Origin: Pseudopithomyces maydicus | Lineage: Eukaryota > Ascomycota > Dothideomycetes > Pleosporales > Didymosphaeriaceae | Length of the DNA stretch: 64,000 bases | Assembly: GCA_026873275.1 (NCBI GenBank) | Contig: JANTUC010000015.1 | Coordinates: 1,116,001-1,180,000, forward strand | Reading direction: 5' to 3' | Shown here: in pieces, positions 1 to 12,800 of the stretch | Numbering within the stretch: the stretch's first letter is position 1 | Layout: each line of letters opens with the position of its first letter | Position numbers and translations under genes: made by a program | The notes under the pieces: generated by a model | Seen by the model: the letters and a program-made list of their open reading frames with translations, nothing else | The model's database searches: none | Told to the model about the DNA's origin: nothing

Positions 1-1055
1 AATTTACAGATAGAGCCCTGAAATCGCTTCCTCAACATCAACTTTGTTTCCTCGTGGATAATTCGTCCTGCGTTGTTAATAGTTCCAACTTCACAAATGC
101 AAGTGCCGAAATGATAATCGTCATCACTTGACGTGGACACCTGAATACCTTCCTAACAAAACGGACCGCATCCCACCCCTTTGGTCGGAAATACTTGGAG
201 TCGGCATTCCAGAAGCCTCTTACCCACGTATCATTATCACGACTGTTAAGACATTTGCTTGGCCTTGTCGAGTTGGTTACTTCGGCAGGTAGTCCGATCT
301 ATCCTAGGGCGTGCACTATTGGTCTAGCGTGTAGCTAAGCATTAGTGCGATCTTAAACCGGGCTTTGTATCCTTATCCAACGCCTTGTACCTGCACGCAG
401 ATGCTGATTGTAGCTAGATCATCACCTCATCCCAGGTCAAGCCCTATCTACATATGTACTTGCTCTCGTGACGGCAGTTGTCCTAGTGCTAGCTTGGCAA
501 ATTTCGGACAGTTGCTTGTGCGGAACTTCCGGTTATATAGGACCTCACCATTGGCGGATTTAGCAACGTTCTTGCAGATTAGCCACGAGCCGCTGGCTAA
601 TGAAGAGGAAAATAAATTGTTTCTGGGGTTGGCCCCGGGATTTGCTCGAACGTGTATTAAGGAATCCCATGGTAACCTGGAGGATCGTGGCAAACCCCGG
701 GTTTGACCCCGGATTATCTTCCGTCAGCTCCGACATGTGACCCCTGTTTCTTAAACAAGATCTGGAGTCGTAGAAGGGGGTGTGATAAAATGCGCAATCG
801 GCTTGGCCAAGTAAAATGACCACGTTCCATGCCTGTTCCATGCCTCGCTACTTGTGGGATTTCATTATTTCTAATTTGTTACGGCCCGCGATGGGCCATT
901 TAATTTTAGGATACCGATTCAAAGGCCTCCTACACGTGTTGGTAGGTGCATATGTGAGTATGAGATAAGTAGAAAAGACATCCGTCAAGCCTGGGTTATT
1001 GCTTCACCAGCTCTCGGTCATTCATCTTCTTCCGGCCTGCCTGAAATCTGCAACC
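1..1055. other. Intergenic, no gene supported
   Basis: Only short overlapping frames on both strands with no recognisable domain or splice-coherent model. The last ~200 bases before the xylanase ATG should hold its promoter and 5' UTR, but I see no clear TATA box. Confidence 0.6.
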
Positions 1056-2409
1056 ATGCGCACTTCGATCCTCGCACTTATTGTCGCTCCTGTTGCTGTT
1101 CTTGGCCAGGCCCCCATCTATGGCCAATGTGAGTGTTACCCGGAAATGATATTTGGTGAATTAGTGAACTGACATGGGCTTCTAAAAAGGCGGTGGTATT
1201 GATTGGAAAGGCGCTACGACATGCCAGTCTGGACTAGTATGCACTGTAATCAAGTAAGAAACCCTAATATTACCATCTCTTTATTCCATATGGCTATGAT
1301 CCTAACGACGGCTCTAGCGACTACTACTACCAGTGTCTACCTGGCTCGGGCTCAAACCCACCACCAGCCACCACTACTGCCGGCAGCAACCCGAGCAACC
1401 CTACTCCTACCGGAGGCTCAGGAGTTGCTGGTGGCTTGAACACAAAGTTCAAGGCCAAGGGCAAGCTCTACTTTGGTACTGAAATCGATCACTACCACCT
1501 GAGCAACAGTGCCTTGACCACGATCGTCAAGAACAACTTTGGACAAGTCACTTGCGAGAACAGCATGAAATGGGATGCCACAGAACGTAAGTCTTCCGGT
1601 TATTATGCTGCATATCATATGCATTTTCACAAACTGACTTTTTGTGCCACACAGCCTCCCGTAATTCGTTCTCATTCACCAATGCTAATGCCGTTGTCGA
1701 CTTTGCTACACAAAACGGCAAGCTCATCAGGGGCCACACTCTTCTCTGGCACTCCCAGCTGCCGTCATGGGTTTCGAGCATCAGTGACCGCAGCACATTG
1801 ACAACCGTCATCCAGAACCACGTGACTAAGCTTGTCACACAGTACAAGGGCAAGATCCTGCAATGGGACGTCGTTAACGAGATCTTTGCTGAGGATGGTA
1901 ACCTTCGCGACAGTGTCTTCAGCCGTGTTCTCGGTGAAGACTTCGTCGGTATCGCCTTCAAGGCCGCCCGCGCCGCCGACCCCAACGCTAAGCTCTACAT
2001 CAACGACTACAACCTCGACATTGCCAACTACGCCAAGGTAACCAAGGGTATGGTTGACCATGTCAACAAATGGATTTCTCAAGGCATCCCCATCGATGGT
2101 ATCGGCTCGCAAGGCCATCTCGCCGCCCCCGGTGGCTGGAACCCTGCCTCGGGTGTTCCCAACGCACTCAAGGCCCTTGCTGCTGCCAACGTCAAGGAGA
2201 TTGCCATCACCGAGCTCGACATCTCTGGTGCGTCTGCCAACGACTATCTCACTGTCATGAACGGTTGTCTCGCTGTGTCCAAGTGTGTGGGTATCACCGT
2301 GTGGGGTGTCTCGGACAAGGACAGCTGGCGCCCCAACGACAACCCTCTGCTGTACGACAAGAACTACCAGCCTAAGCAGGCTTACAACAGCCTGGTAGGC
2401 GCTTTGTAA
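1056..2409 (+). CDS. Secreted GH10 endo-1,4-beta-xylanase with N-terminal CBM1
   Basis: Hydrolyses internal beta-1,4 bonds of xylan outside the cell. Four exons (1056-1128, 1190-1253, 1318-1586, 1655-2409) join in phase to 386 aa. Residues 1-17 are a signal peptide. A fungal cellulose-binding CBM1 follows directly (YGQCGG near residue 22, four Cys, ending QCLP). A Gly/Pro/Ser/Thr linker leads to the GH10 barrel from about residue 85. Visible family motifs are GHTLLWHSQLP, the acid/base Glu in WDVVNE, the nucleophile Glu in ITELD and WGVSDKDSWR near the C-terminus, so the enzyme looks complete and active. Start chosen at the ATG in CAACCATGCG, which gives the signal peptide. The binding module indicates action on intact plant cell walls, suggesting a saprotroph or plant-associated fungus. 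Exon phases and motifs make this call firm. Confidence 0.96.
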
Positions 2410-4064
2410 GAGGTTATTATGTCAATTGAAGTTTTATTTCTCGAGTCGATGAGGTTGAATAGATTGAGTTTTCCATTCAGTAGCATTTAATCAAGCAAAT
2501 TCTATGAAACGAAGTACTTGCAAGGATGTGCATGACGGGTAATTTCCTATTTAATACTGAATAAGTAGGATACGCATGTATGATTCGGTTTTGAACAGAC
2601 TATTGTGACTCTACGCATGTCAAAAGCATACCCACTGGATAACCACGATGGTGGAGGCCATTTCAAGTGACTGTCTGATATGCCAGTAAATTGTCTTAAC
2701 GCAGAGTGCAACTCATCCTCTCGCCTCGTTTCCATTAACTTTTTACCGAATTTTCTTTTTCGTTTGCGAATCTGTATGAATTTTCCATATACACCCATGA
2801 GGGCATTAGACGAAAGCACTAGTTCGCACACCAAGATTATCTCGTACTTGGAATTCTATTCTATGAGGTGTTCATCATGAAGAGCGTCTTACGCTTACGG
2901 TGGTTATGTTCACGCATTTATGATGTGTCTGACCAGCTGAGTTGGGCGTACTTATCTACGCCCCGCGCAAGGACCTGTATTCGGCTCTTCTCCTCGGGTA
3001 TTTTGGGAAGAGACCCCCGATGGGAGAATTCTATCAGAATATGTCCAACTATCCCAATTATGTGAAAAGATTACTTCGTATGTGACTGCGGATGGACTGA
3101 TGACTTCACACTAGCGCAGCACCATGGCCCAGGGACATGGCGGTGGGCGCATACATGCAGGCCACCCCGCAATTGTAACCCGACGCACGCTGTTCTTGTG
3201 CGGAATCCAGCCGATTGATGGCTCCAAAAAGATGGGATTCTAACGATAACAATTCGGCCCTTGCAATTTGCCGATTTTTCCGTTGATACTAACGGAATTT
3301 ATTGGACGCGATAAGCAGACATGTCACCAGGACATGCGCTACCACGTCCTAACCCGAAATCAATAGCTTTACTCGCACCTGCGTCCGCTTCCACGCTTTT
3401 TGCGACTTTGGAGGATCTACCGAGAGGATCGTTTCTGTACAGTGTTGGGATGATTATGTAGTTATTTATCATGTCGAGACACCACAACTAGGACAAGTTA
3501 CCCCCACTATCCCACTTTTGGCGGCACTATCCAGTTGTATTTAGTCTACTGCTGTTTACTGCATTTGATGGGATCCCAAACTTTGGGGGAGCTTTCAAAC
3601 TTAATACGTCTACTGCATAGCGAAACATGGAAGAGTAACCCGATATAGAGGTTCAGTAGTGAACTGCGGGGTCAATTCTGCCTCACCCTCATGCCACCCC
3701 AACGACGCCGCAATCCGTGCCTGGCAATTATTATATCTGTTCCAACCATCTCAATCACCTAAGCACCCCAGGTGAACACACGCGCAGTTGATGTTACACA
3801 ACCGCCTGCGTTGCAGATACGAGATAGCGATCCCTTCCCAATCAGGCAGGTGGACCAGTCTAGAATCGCCTTGTCCCATGAACTGATAGGATTCACTTGG
3901 TTTCGGTTCCACAATCGGCCTAAGGATCGTTTCTTATCTGACGCGCGGCAAGTCTTATCTTCCGGGATCTGTATGGTATAAACAACTTGGCTTTGCTTCG
4001 TGCCATCCAAGCTTCCAGCCATCAATCACCAAGGCCTTGGCTGGAGTAACACCGAGCCATCAAC
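2410..4064. other. Intergenic, no gene supported
   Basis: About 1.65 kb between two plus-strand genes. Only short frames without domains. The 3' end of the xylanase transcript and the promoter of the OPT transporter must lie here; no distinct motif recognised. Confidence 0.6.
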
Positions 4065-6531
4065 ATGTCTGCTGCGGTGGAAACAAAGGACCCGATCGCG
4101 CGGGAGTCCAGTCCTGATGTCGAAGTCGCGGATGAGCATCTCAAAGAGCTGGAGGTCGATGTGGCAAAGGTGTTGGGGGAGGACCAGTCTTTTGATCTCG
4201 AGTCCGACCATTCGCCGTATCCTGAGGTACGGGCTGTCGTACCGGAAGTGGATGACCCTCTGATGCCCGTCAATACGTTCCGCATGTGGATTCTGGGCTT
4301 CATTTTTACCATGATTGGAGCTGGCGTCAACAACTTCTTTTCCCTGCGCCAACCATCGGTCCACATCGTCTCGCTGGTCGCAGAGTTGCTGGCTTTCCCT
4401 TGCGGAGTGTTTCTCGCCCACATACTCCCAATCTATACGATAAATCTTGGCCCGCTCGGTAAATGGAACATCAACCCAGATCGCCATTTCAACATCAAGG
4501 AGCACTGCGTCATCACAATCATGGCCAACGTGTCGATCGCATGGGGTACCGCTGATGCAACCAGCGTTATCCAAGCGGCGCAAAAGTTTTACAACTTCAA
4601 ACTGAGTGCTGGATTCAAGGTGCTCGTGGTCCTGTGTTGCCAACTTCTAGGGTTCGGTGTCGCAGGATTGGCTCGACCACTCGTGGTAGCCCCCGCGAGC
4701 ATCATCTGGCCTGGAACCCTGTCCATCTGTGCTTTGCTCAGCACATTGCATTCTCGAGCCAACGCCGTCGCCGACGGCTGGAAAATATCTCGTCTTAGAT
4801 TTTTCATGGTTGTAATGACGTGCGCTTTCGTCTGGTACTGGTTTCCCGGGCTAATTTTCGTCGCTTTGAGTTACTTCACCTGGGTCTGTTGGATTGCGCC
4901 GCGCAACAAGATCGTCAATCATCTGTTTGGTATGCAGACTGGACTCGGCCTGTCTCCAATTACTTTCGACTGGACCCAAGTCGCGTACAACACTAATCCC
5001 CTGCTCTCACCCTCATGGGCCGCGGTGAATGTTTTCCTCGGATTCGTTGGAGCATTTTGGATCGTTGTGCCGGCAATCTACTACACCAACACCTGGTGGA
5101 CCGGCTACCTTCCTTTGATGACGGCAGATGTCTACGACCGATATGGTGCTGCGTACAACGTCAGCATGATGATCAATGCTGATGGTACTTTCAACGAAAC
5201 AGCCTATCAGGCTTACTCTCCTCCATTTCTCGGCGCGTCTTTCGCTTTCGTATATGGTTTATCGTTTGCATCAATCACGGCAGTTCTCGTTCACGTGTTT
5301 ATATGGCACGGAAGTGACATTGTCGAAGGCGTCAAAGGTCGGACGAAGCTCGATATCCATGCGCGACTGATGCAGTCGTACAAAGAGACGCCATGGTGGA
5401 TGTACGCCGGTATCACCGTCTTGATGGTCGTGCTTTCCATCGTCATGGTGGAAGTGTATGACACCAAGCTTCCAGTCTACGGAGTCTTCCTTGCACTGAT
5501 CATTCCTGCGTTGTACATGGTTCCGTGTTGTATCATCCAAGGGATCACCAACGTTGATGCACAGCAGTTAAATGTGCTATCGGAATTTATCGGAGGTTAT
5601 ATGTTTCAGGGCAAGCCTCTTGCCAACATGATATTCAAGACGCTTTCCCAAGATGTTGTTCAGCAGGGCATATTCTTCGCACAAGACATGAAGCTTGGTC
5701 ACTACCTTAAGGTGCCACCGCGACTGGTTTTTGCTGCTCAGGCTAGCGCTACCGTAAGTTTTTGTATGCATCTAGTTGACCTTGACTAATTTCGTCAGGT
5801 ACTTGGAGCATTGACTCAAGTTGGAGTCACGAGTGTAAGTCTTCGACTTCACCATTGAGGAAAATTACTAACGTTGCCGACAGTGGATGCTCGGCAACAT
5901 CGATGAAATCTGCACATACGACCAACCCGATCGTTTCTCATGTCCTCAGGGCAGAACGGTGTACTCGTCATCGGTTATCTGGGGCTTGATAGGACCAAGT
6001 CGACTCTACTCTGCTGGGCAGATCTACTCGGGTCTTCTACATTTTTTCTGGATTGGTGCGTTGATGCCGATCATCACCTGGTACGCGTGGAAGCGTACCA
6101 AGGCCGACTGGCTTCGCTATGTTCACTGGCCTTTGATCTTTGTTGGAACGTAAGTAAACTGAATTATACTTTCTTTCCCAAATTGTGGAATTCATCAACT
6201 AACCAAAATCATGTTTAGCTATAATGTCCCCCCTGCAACCGGTATAAATTACAGCTCGTGGTGGCTCGTCAACTTCATTTTCAACAGCGTCATCTTCAAG
6301 AAGTTTTTTGCATGGTGGACCAAGTACAATTACATTTTGGCTGCAGCACTTGATACAGGTACTGCACTATCTGGAATCATCATATTCTTCGCAGTTAGCT
6401 ACCCTGGCGCCGTATTCCCTGATTGGTGGGGTAACACGGTATTTGTAAATACGGATGATGGAGATGGTACCCCGTTCTTGACTATGCCCGACTCGGGGTA
6501 TTTTGGCCCCGCGAATGGTACATGGACGTGA
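4065..6531 (+). CDS. OPT-family oligopeptide transporter
   Basis: Proton-coupled importer of small peptides (or related compounds such as glutathione) in the plasma membrane, by family. Four exons (4065-5753, 5799-5834, 5884-6149, 6219-6531) join to 767 aa, a normal length for OPT1/OPT2-like proteins. The N-terminal ~70 residues are acidic and cytosolic, followed by MPVNTFRMWILG and many membrane segments. OPT hallmarks seen are FFSLRQPSV in the first segment region, YNVPPATGINYSSW near the C-terminus and LGNIDEICTYDQP in a loop. The second exon is only 36 bp but keeps the frame. It is convergent with the PKS-NRPS, with under 300 bp between their ends, so it sits at the edge of the cluster. 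A role in the pathway is possible but not shown; OPT proteins are usually general nutrient carriers. Substrate unknown. Confidence 0.93.
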
Positions 6532-6829
6532 GGTGTAAACAAGAGGATCGATGGAGACAGACCTTGATAATTTGGCATTCTCTCAGCACTGCACAGTCTC
6601 CAGGGTGGATACTATGTTCCCCAATGTTAGGCAGTTCTCACCATAGAAAGCCATGTGATAGAGAGACTCAAAATTTCTTGGTGCATTGACATGACCCAAC
6701 CGTGCGATTACGTTTTCGAGAGTCAATATCATATTGGAGGTAAATCAAAAATCTGAGTCATCAATAATTCCATCACAACCAATGTTTCCATACAAATATT
6801 TTGCGCCAAACTTGTATCTTGATTCTCAA

Positions 6830-9800
6830 TCACCGCGTCGTGACCACTCGAATCCCCTCCCCATCCTCCATCGTTATATCCTGAGCCGTAAAAAACCACT
6901 CAAACAACCCAGTCTTCTTCGCATCTCCGACCCACATCAACACCGACTTTGTGGGTAAGTCTCCTACACATTGGTTTTCGTCGTGTTGTAGCAGTGCCTC
7001 AACATGCGTAGCTAATCCCTCAATAGTCACACGTGTTGAGCCTGGGTGCTCTATTACGGTCATTCTGTTCACACTTGGGGTGTTTCGCGAGACCACTGAC
7101 CCCGCAATAGTAGCTGCGACTTCCCTCAGTGGTGCTAGATCTATTGTGCCGCTCAGGTTGGTAAAATCTGGCCGATAGCCCAATCGATTGGAAAGGGAGA
7201 TCATGTCTCGCGCAACGACTGCCTCACATTCTAAGTTTCTTAGCGTGTCACTGGAATGGGCTTTTGTTGGTCGGTGAGAAATTATTGGTGCCGAAGTCTG
7301 CCGCGCGACGTTATCGAGGTATCGTTCTGCGACCCATTTGGTTGAGACGTAGCCTGCTTCCGGAGATGGACGAGGTAAGTGGTGGTTGTCCTTAGTCTCG
7401 TATGCTGCCACGGCACCGGAGCTGAGCACATGTAGAGGTGCACCTGTCACGATGCTGACATGAGCTAGCGCTTTCACGGTGTCGACGTTGATCGGTCTCA
7501 GTGCGTTGTAACCGTCCCAAAAGTTACGATCAGCCGCGCAATGCAAGATACAGTCGGCCTGGAACAGAATGCCGCCTGTAGGAAGAGCTGGTAGTTCTGC
7601 CTCGATGACCTGGACCTTGTGGCTCTTGAACGAGAATACACACTGAAGATCACGCCCTTCAAGAGCACGCACCAAGCATATAATCTTCGCAACTCGAGGA
7701 TCGAACGCAAGCTCCCGTACAATGCTCTGACCCAAGGATCCAGTGCTTCCTGTAACTGCAATCACTAGTCCGTCCTCGACGTTTTGTCCTGCAGTTAGTA
7801 GAGGAATCAATTCGCCAAGCTGAACGTCGATCTCTGCATCCCAGTCGACCTTGTTCAGGTTGACATCGAGAAGCTCAGCCATCGCACCGAGCTTAGAGTT
7901 GTTCATCAACTGGCTCAAACGAGGTGCGTCATTGAACCTTTCCCTAATCAGCGCCTGTAGTCTGACAAGTAGCAGCGAATGACCTCCGGAGCCGAAGAAG
8001 TCTGTGTCACGGTCGACCTGGATTGTAGGACCCCATGAGGGGAGCAGTTTCTGCCATAACTTTAGAAGACGTTTCTCAATCAGGGTCAAATCTCCTAATT
8101 CTAGGGTCTGTGAGGATTTAATATGTGAGTATGGTAGTTGCTGCATCTTTTTGCGATCGATCTTTCCGTGCGCAGTGAGTGGTAGAGTTCTAGCCACAAT
8201 TACAGCTGCCGGACACATATAAGAAGGTAGTCGGAGACGCAGCCTCCCCATAAGATTAGCTGAGAACCCATTAGACATGTCATCTAGGATATTGCTGTCT
8301 GCTTTGGAGAGGACGTGTGCGACGAGGAATTGTGTACTATCGTCATCTTGATTCAAGGTAACGATTGCGTTCCTCAGGACCCCAGATGCTTCTTGCATGA
8401 TGACCTTTTCGATTTCTGTCAACTCGATTCTGAATCCTCGGAGCTTGATCTGGGTATCGCCAAAGACCCTCCCATGCACGATGATATTTCCCTTATCGTC
8501 CATATGGCCTCGATCACCCGTACGATATATCTTGTTCCAATCTCTTCGGCCGTCTCCGGTCAGATGATCATCGATAAAAGCCTTCTTCGTCAAATCCGGG
8601 CGGTTGAGGTAACGGTTTCCTGAAATGCCCAATCCTGCGAATACGATTTCGCCTGGTACATTGATTGGTTGCGGTTTCAAATCCGCATCGACAATATAAC
8701 ACCCGTAGTTTGGCAGGGGACGGCCAGGAATCGGGACTTGAAGTTCGAGATCGTTTAAGTCAACTTCACCTTCAATACCAGAAATCGAAGTTTCCGTCGT
8801 ACCGTAAGAGTTGAAGAGGCGCATTCCAGGAATATACTTCGCGATATCGCGGAAGTCTGCAAGAATGGAGGGTGCCGCAGGCTCGCCGCCATACCATGCT
8901 GCCTTCCATTTTGTGCACTGGCGTATTGTCTGACCGGCGAATCGAAACCACATGTCATACTCAGATGGAGTCGCCATCGTGTATGTAACGCCGGAATTAA
9001 TCATAAGATTCACCAACTCTTTTGGATCTCCACGGGTACCCGAAGAAGCGATGACCAAACATCCACCCGTGCAGAGTGCAGCGAATGCCTGAATAATGGA
9101 TGCATCGAAGCTCAGGGCTGTCTGCTGGAGGACCACATTGGCCTGTTCTGGGATATTCCAACTGCGATGTAATCCCTCCAAGTAGGCCCGGACTCCTGCG
9201 TGCTGAACTACGATGCCTTTTGGCTCGCCTGTGGAGCCACTAGTGAATAGGATATAGGCGATAGAGTCAGTGGGAGGGACAACTCTTGCTGGCTTGTGGT
9301 GTGAAGAGACAGCTGGTATATCTGAAACGTCTACGGTGGAAATTTCGTCAGATTCATTCACCTCCGCCACTCGCTCACGGGTGCGTTGGTCTGTCAGAAT
9401 AAGCACTGGTTTAGTTGCGCAAACCATCGTTCGTAAGCGAGCAGTTCCACTGATCAGATCAAGAGGCATGTAAATTGCGCCCAGGCGCCAAATTGCAAGA
9501 AGCGAGCAGATGAAATCGCTTGAGGGTGATAAGAGTACACCAACAACAGGCTGCTCTCCCTCCACTTTGATCAAGAAATTTTTGATAGAAGCTGCGATCG
9601 CATCGATTCGTTCATCCATGACTCGATAAGTGAGTGTGGCCCCATTCTCCTCACGGAGAGCAACATCGTCGCCGTTGCTTGCAATTATCTCATCGACTTT
9701 GCCACCAACAGTGGGAGGCCACTGCAGCGTCATTTCAGGACCTAAATCGAAGCGTTAGTTCCGGATTCGAAGCCTAGTTTACAACCATTCCTTACCTTGC

Positions 9801-12800
9801 CCAAGACTCAAGGTTTTGTGCAAATCATCTTTACTCCATTTCTCCATGCGACTAGTATTCAGTTCAGAGCCCACATCGGCAACTTGCTTCAAGACGTTTG
9901 AGTAACTCCTAGCAAATAACTCGGTACTCTTTTCAGAATACAATGCTCCTTGCGAATGTATCGCAATCGTGGCGCCATCCGGACTATCAGTAACCTCAAC
10001 GAGAACATCGTACCCATGTCGTGCCGTACGCCAGGTCTCCTCTTCGATTTTGCAGCCGAGCCAGTCCTTTGTCGCATGCTCTTTCACGACCAGCCGGTAG
10101 TCCATGTAGATTTGGAACACAGGACTCCAAGCTGCCGAGCGTGGCACATTGAGCTCATCGAGAAGTACATCGAATGGCAAAGCGGAGTATTTCAATGCAT
10201 TGTTAGAACGATCACGTGTATCTTGGATTGCGTTACCGAATGATTGGTCTCGGGAGCGGTCGAATTTGATAGGGAGGAGATTTAGCAGGTTCCCTACACT
10301 CTCCATTGACTCCTTCTCCAATCGGTTAGCATCAGAGAGTCCGATCACAACTTGCTCAGTCGTTTCTTCGTCAAGCAAGCGGAAGACCAATGTTTGGAGA
10401 GCGGCTAGATAGGCGTGAAAACCAGTAGAGCGTTGTTCGCGCGCGATCTGTTTAAGCTTTGCGGTCGTGGTCGCATCCAGATGAACTTTAGCGACATGTG
10501 TCTTATAATCTGAGATGGGAGATCGGACATGAACTTTAGCGAATGGGAATAAATCGATTGGTTTGGCAAAGTCCATGGTTGCAAAAGCCTTCCTGTAGTA
10601 TTCAATGGCTGGACGCAACTTGCCACCATTGACTGCCCGACGCTGCTGAGCCCCCAGAGCATGAATTTGGGACTCTGGGGCTAAAGGCGGTAGTCGCTGA
10701 CCTGAAGTCATGTAAGCCCTCTGTATATCAAGCATGAGGACACTGAAGCTTAAGCCATCCATGGATATATGATGGGTTCCGATGATCCAGAAGTGTTCTG
10801 TTGGTGAGAGCGAGAGGAGTTGCATCCGAAGCGGTAGCCAGTCATCAAGATTCCACCTGTGATTTTGCATCTCCTCAAAGGCCTTCTGGGCCTGGGAAAC
10901 GGAATCTATTGTGGAAAATTCGACTTGTACCAATGGCTTGGACAAAATACCTTGCATAGGTGTCTTAGAGTCGTCGTCAGAGCAGAAGAAGCGCGTACGA
11001 AGCGACTCATGTCTTTGTGAAACAGCCTCGACGGCGCGCATAAGATCGCTCTTACGTATTCTGCCTTGAATTTTGCAGTAATAGGTAATGTTAAACGTAG
11101 TATGATCTTGAACATATTGGCTAAGAAACCAAAAGCGTTTCTGGCCAAGATTCATCAGCTCAGTTCGTTCGGAAGATGACTTGAGTATATTGGCACGACT
11201 GGATATTTGCTCGTTATTCTTGCCCTGATGATCGCATTTGCGTTCCTCCAGCTCTTTTGAAGGCTCTATCGGCGTCTCCGAGGCCGTGGTTAAAGCAGGC
11301 GAACTTGTAGAACTTCGCTCGGACGACCCCGTCTTACCAGACTCGGAGAATGAGGAGCTTGACACGAGCTCACTGATCGGTTGGAACCTCGAATCTATGT
11401 TGGGTATGGTGTGGGTTTCCCGCTCTCCATTAGCTACTTGGTTGGTGTCAATTTCCATCGAAAGCTTGGAGACCGACTCTTCTACCAGGTCGGCAACCGT
11501 CTCGCCTGGCCCAAGAATCTTCAGAACGGGAATATCGATATCCAGTTCTTTCAGAAACCAAGCTCGGATATCTACCGCCATGATTGAATCAGCGCCCAGC
11601 TCCACCAAGGGTCTATGAGGATCAATAACTTCAGATTCTGGCATCATCAGAATTGATCGTAATCGTACGAGGAAAGACTCTTGAACAACATCTGAAGCCT
11701 CGGCCTGTGACTTGATAGATGCTAGTCGAGTTCGCGTGCTTGCATTTCCGCTCTTTCCATCACATGCGCCATGCTCATTTAATCCGGCGTCACGGAGACG
11801 CATGTGCTGGAAATGTGAATTGTTGGTAAGTTGAGCGTGTGCTTCGCGAAATGGCTGAATTCCACTAATGACTTGTGAGTTTCCATGATGTCCTGGTCTT
11901 CCAGCCAGGATAGCCTCAGCAAATAGTTGGTGGAGATCCTGCTCCGAGAGATTGCGGTACCCACGCTTGGCGAAATGATCTCTAGCAAGCGATTTATTTC
12001 TCATGATGTATCCCAGGCCTTGGACTGAGCCAATTGCAATGTCGGAGCCAGCCACACCACGAATATCCCGTCTTTGTCTGGCAAGGGAAGTCATGAAACA
12101 GTTGGCCATAACATAAGTCGACTGACCACTCGTACCTACGACACCAGCCACAGATGTCAGAAGAATGAAGAATTCCAGCGGTGTAGAGTAGAACAATTGA
12201 TCCAGGAAGATGCTTCCTTCAACCTTGGGCAGCATGGCTCGCTCTATGGATTCGTATTCAACTTCATCGAATAATTTGTCCTCGAGAACCATGGCACCGT
12301 TAGCAACACCTATGATTTGCGGCATGTCTTTCTGAATCTTGTTGTATCCCTCATGAAGAGATTTTCGACTGCTAACATCGACCGATGTAATGCGAATGTC
12401 GGCCTGAAATTCTTCTAGTGAGTCGAAACTACGGGGATCCACCCTGGGATTACGGCTGCTGAGAACGACATGCCGTGCGCCGTGGCGCACCATCCAGTGA
12501 CAAATGGAAATTCCCACATCACCTGTCAAACCGAGCAACCAATAAGTGCCGTTATCACGGAAGATGATTCCAGCATCTATAGGTTGCACGATTGCTTCGA
12601 CTGAATTCGAGCTTTTCCAGTCCACAATAGACAGAGTGAAGTCTGCTTTGACCGATGAGCCTAATTCTTCAAGCGAGATGATAGGAATATGATTTTGGCC
12701 AGTGTTACGTGGAGAATGTCGTGTTGCTAATCTACAGGCCACCTGCAAAATTTGGGGAATCTGATCCTCGCATGCTGTCGGAACAGAATCTGTGTGAGCG

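Noticed and set aside
6830..9733. A separate NRPS-like A-T-R gene
   Set aside because: A GTAAGG...TTTAG intron (9742-9795) joins it in phase to the C domain upstream, so it is the end of the PKS-NRPS.
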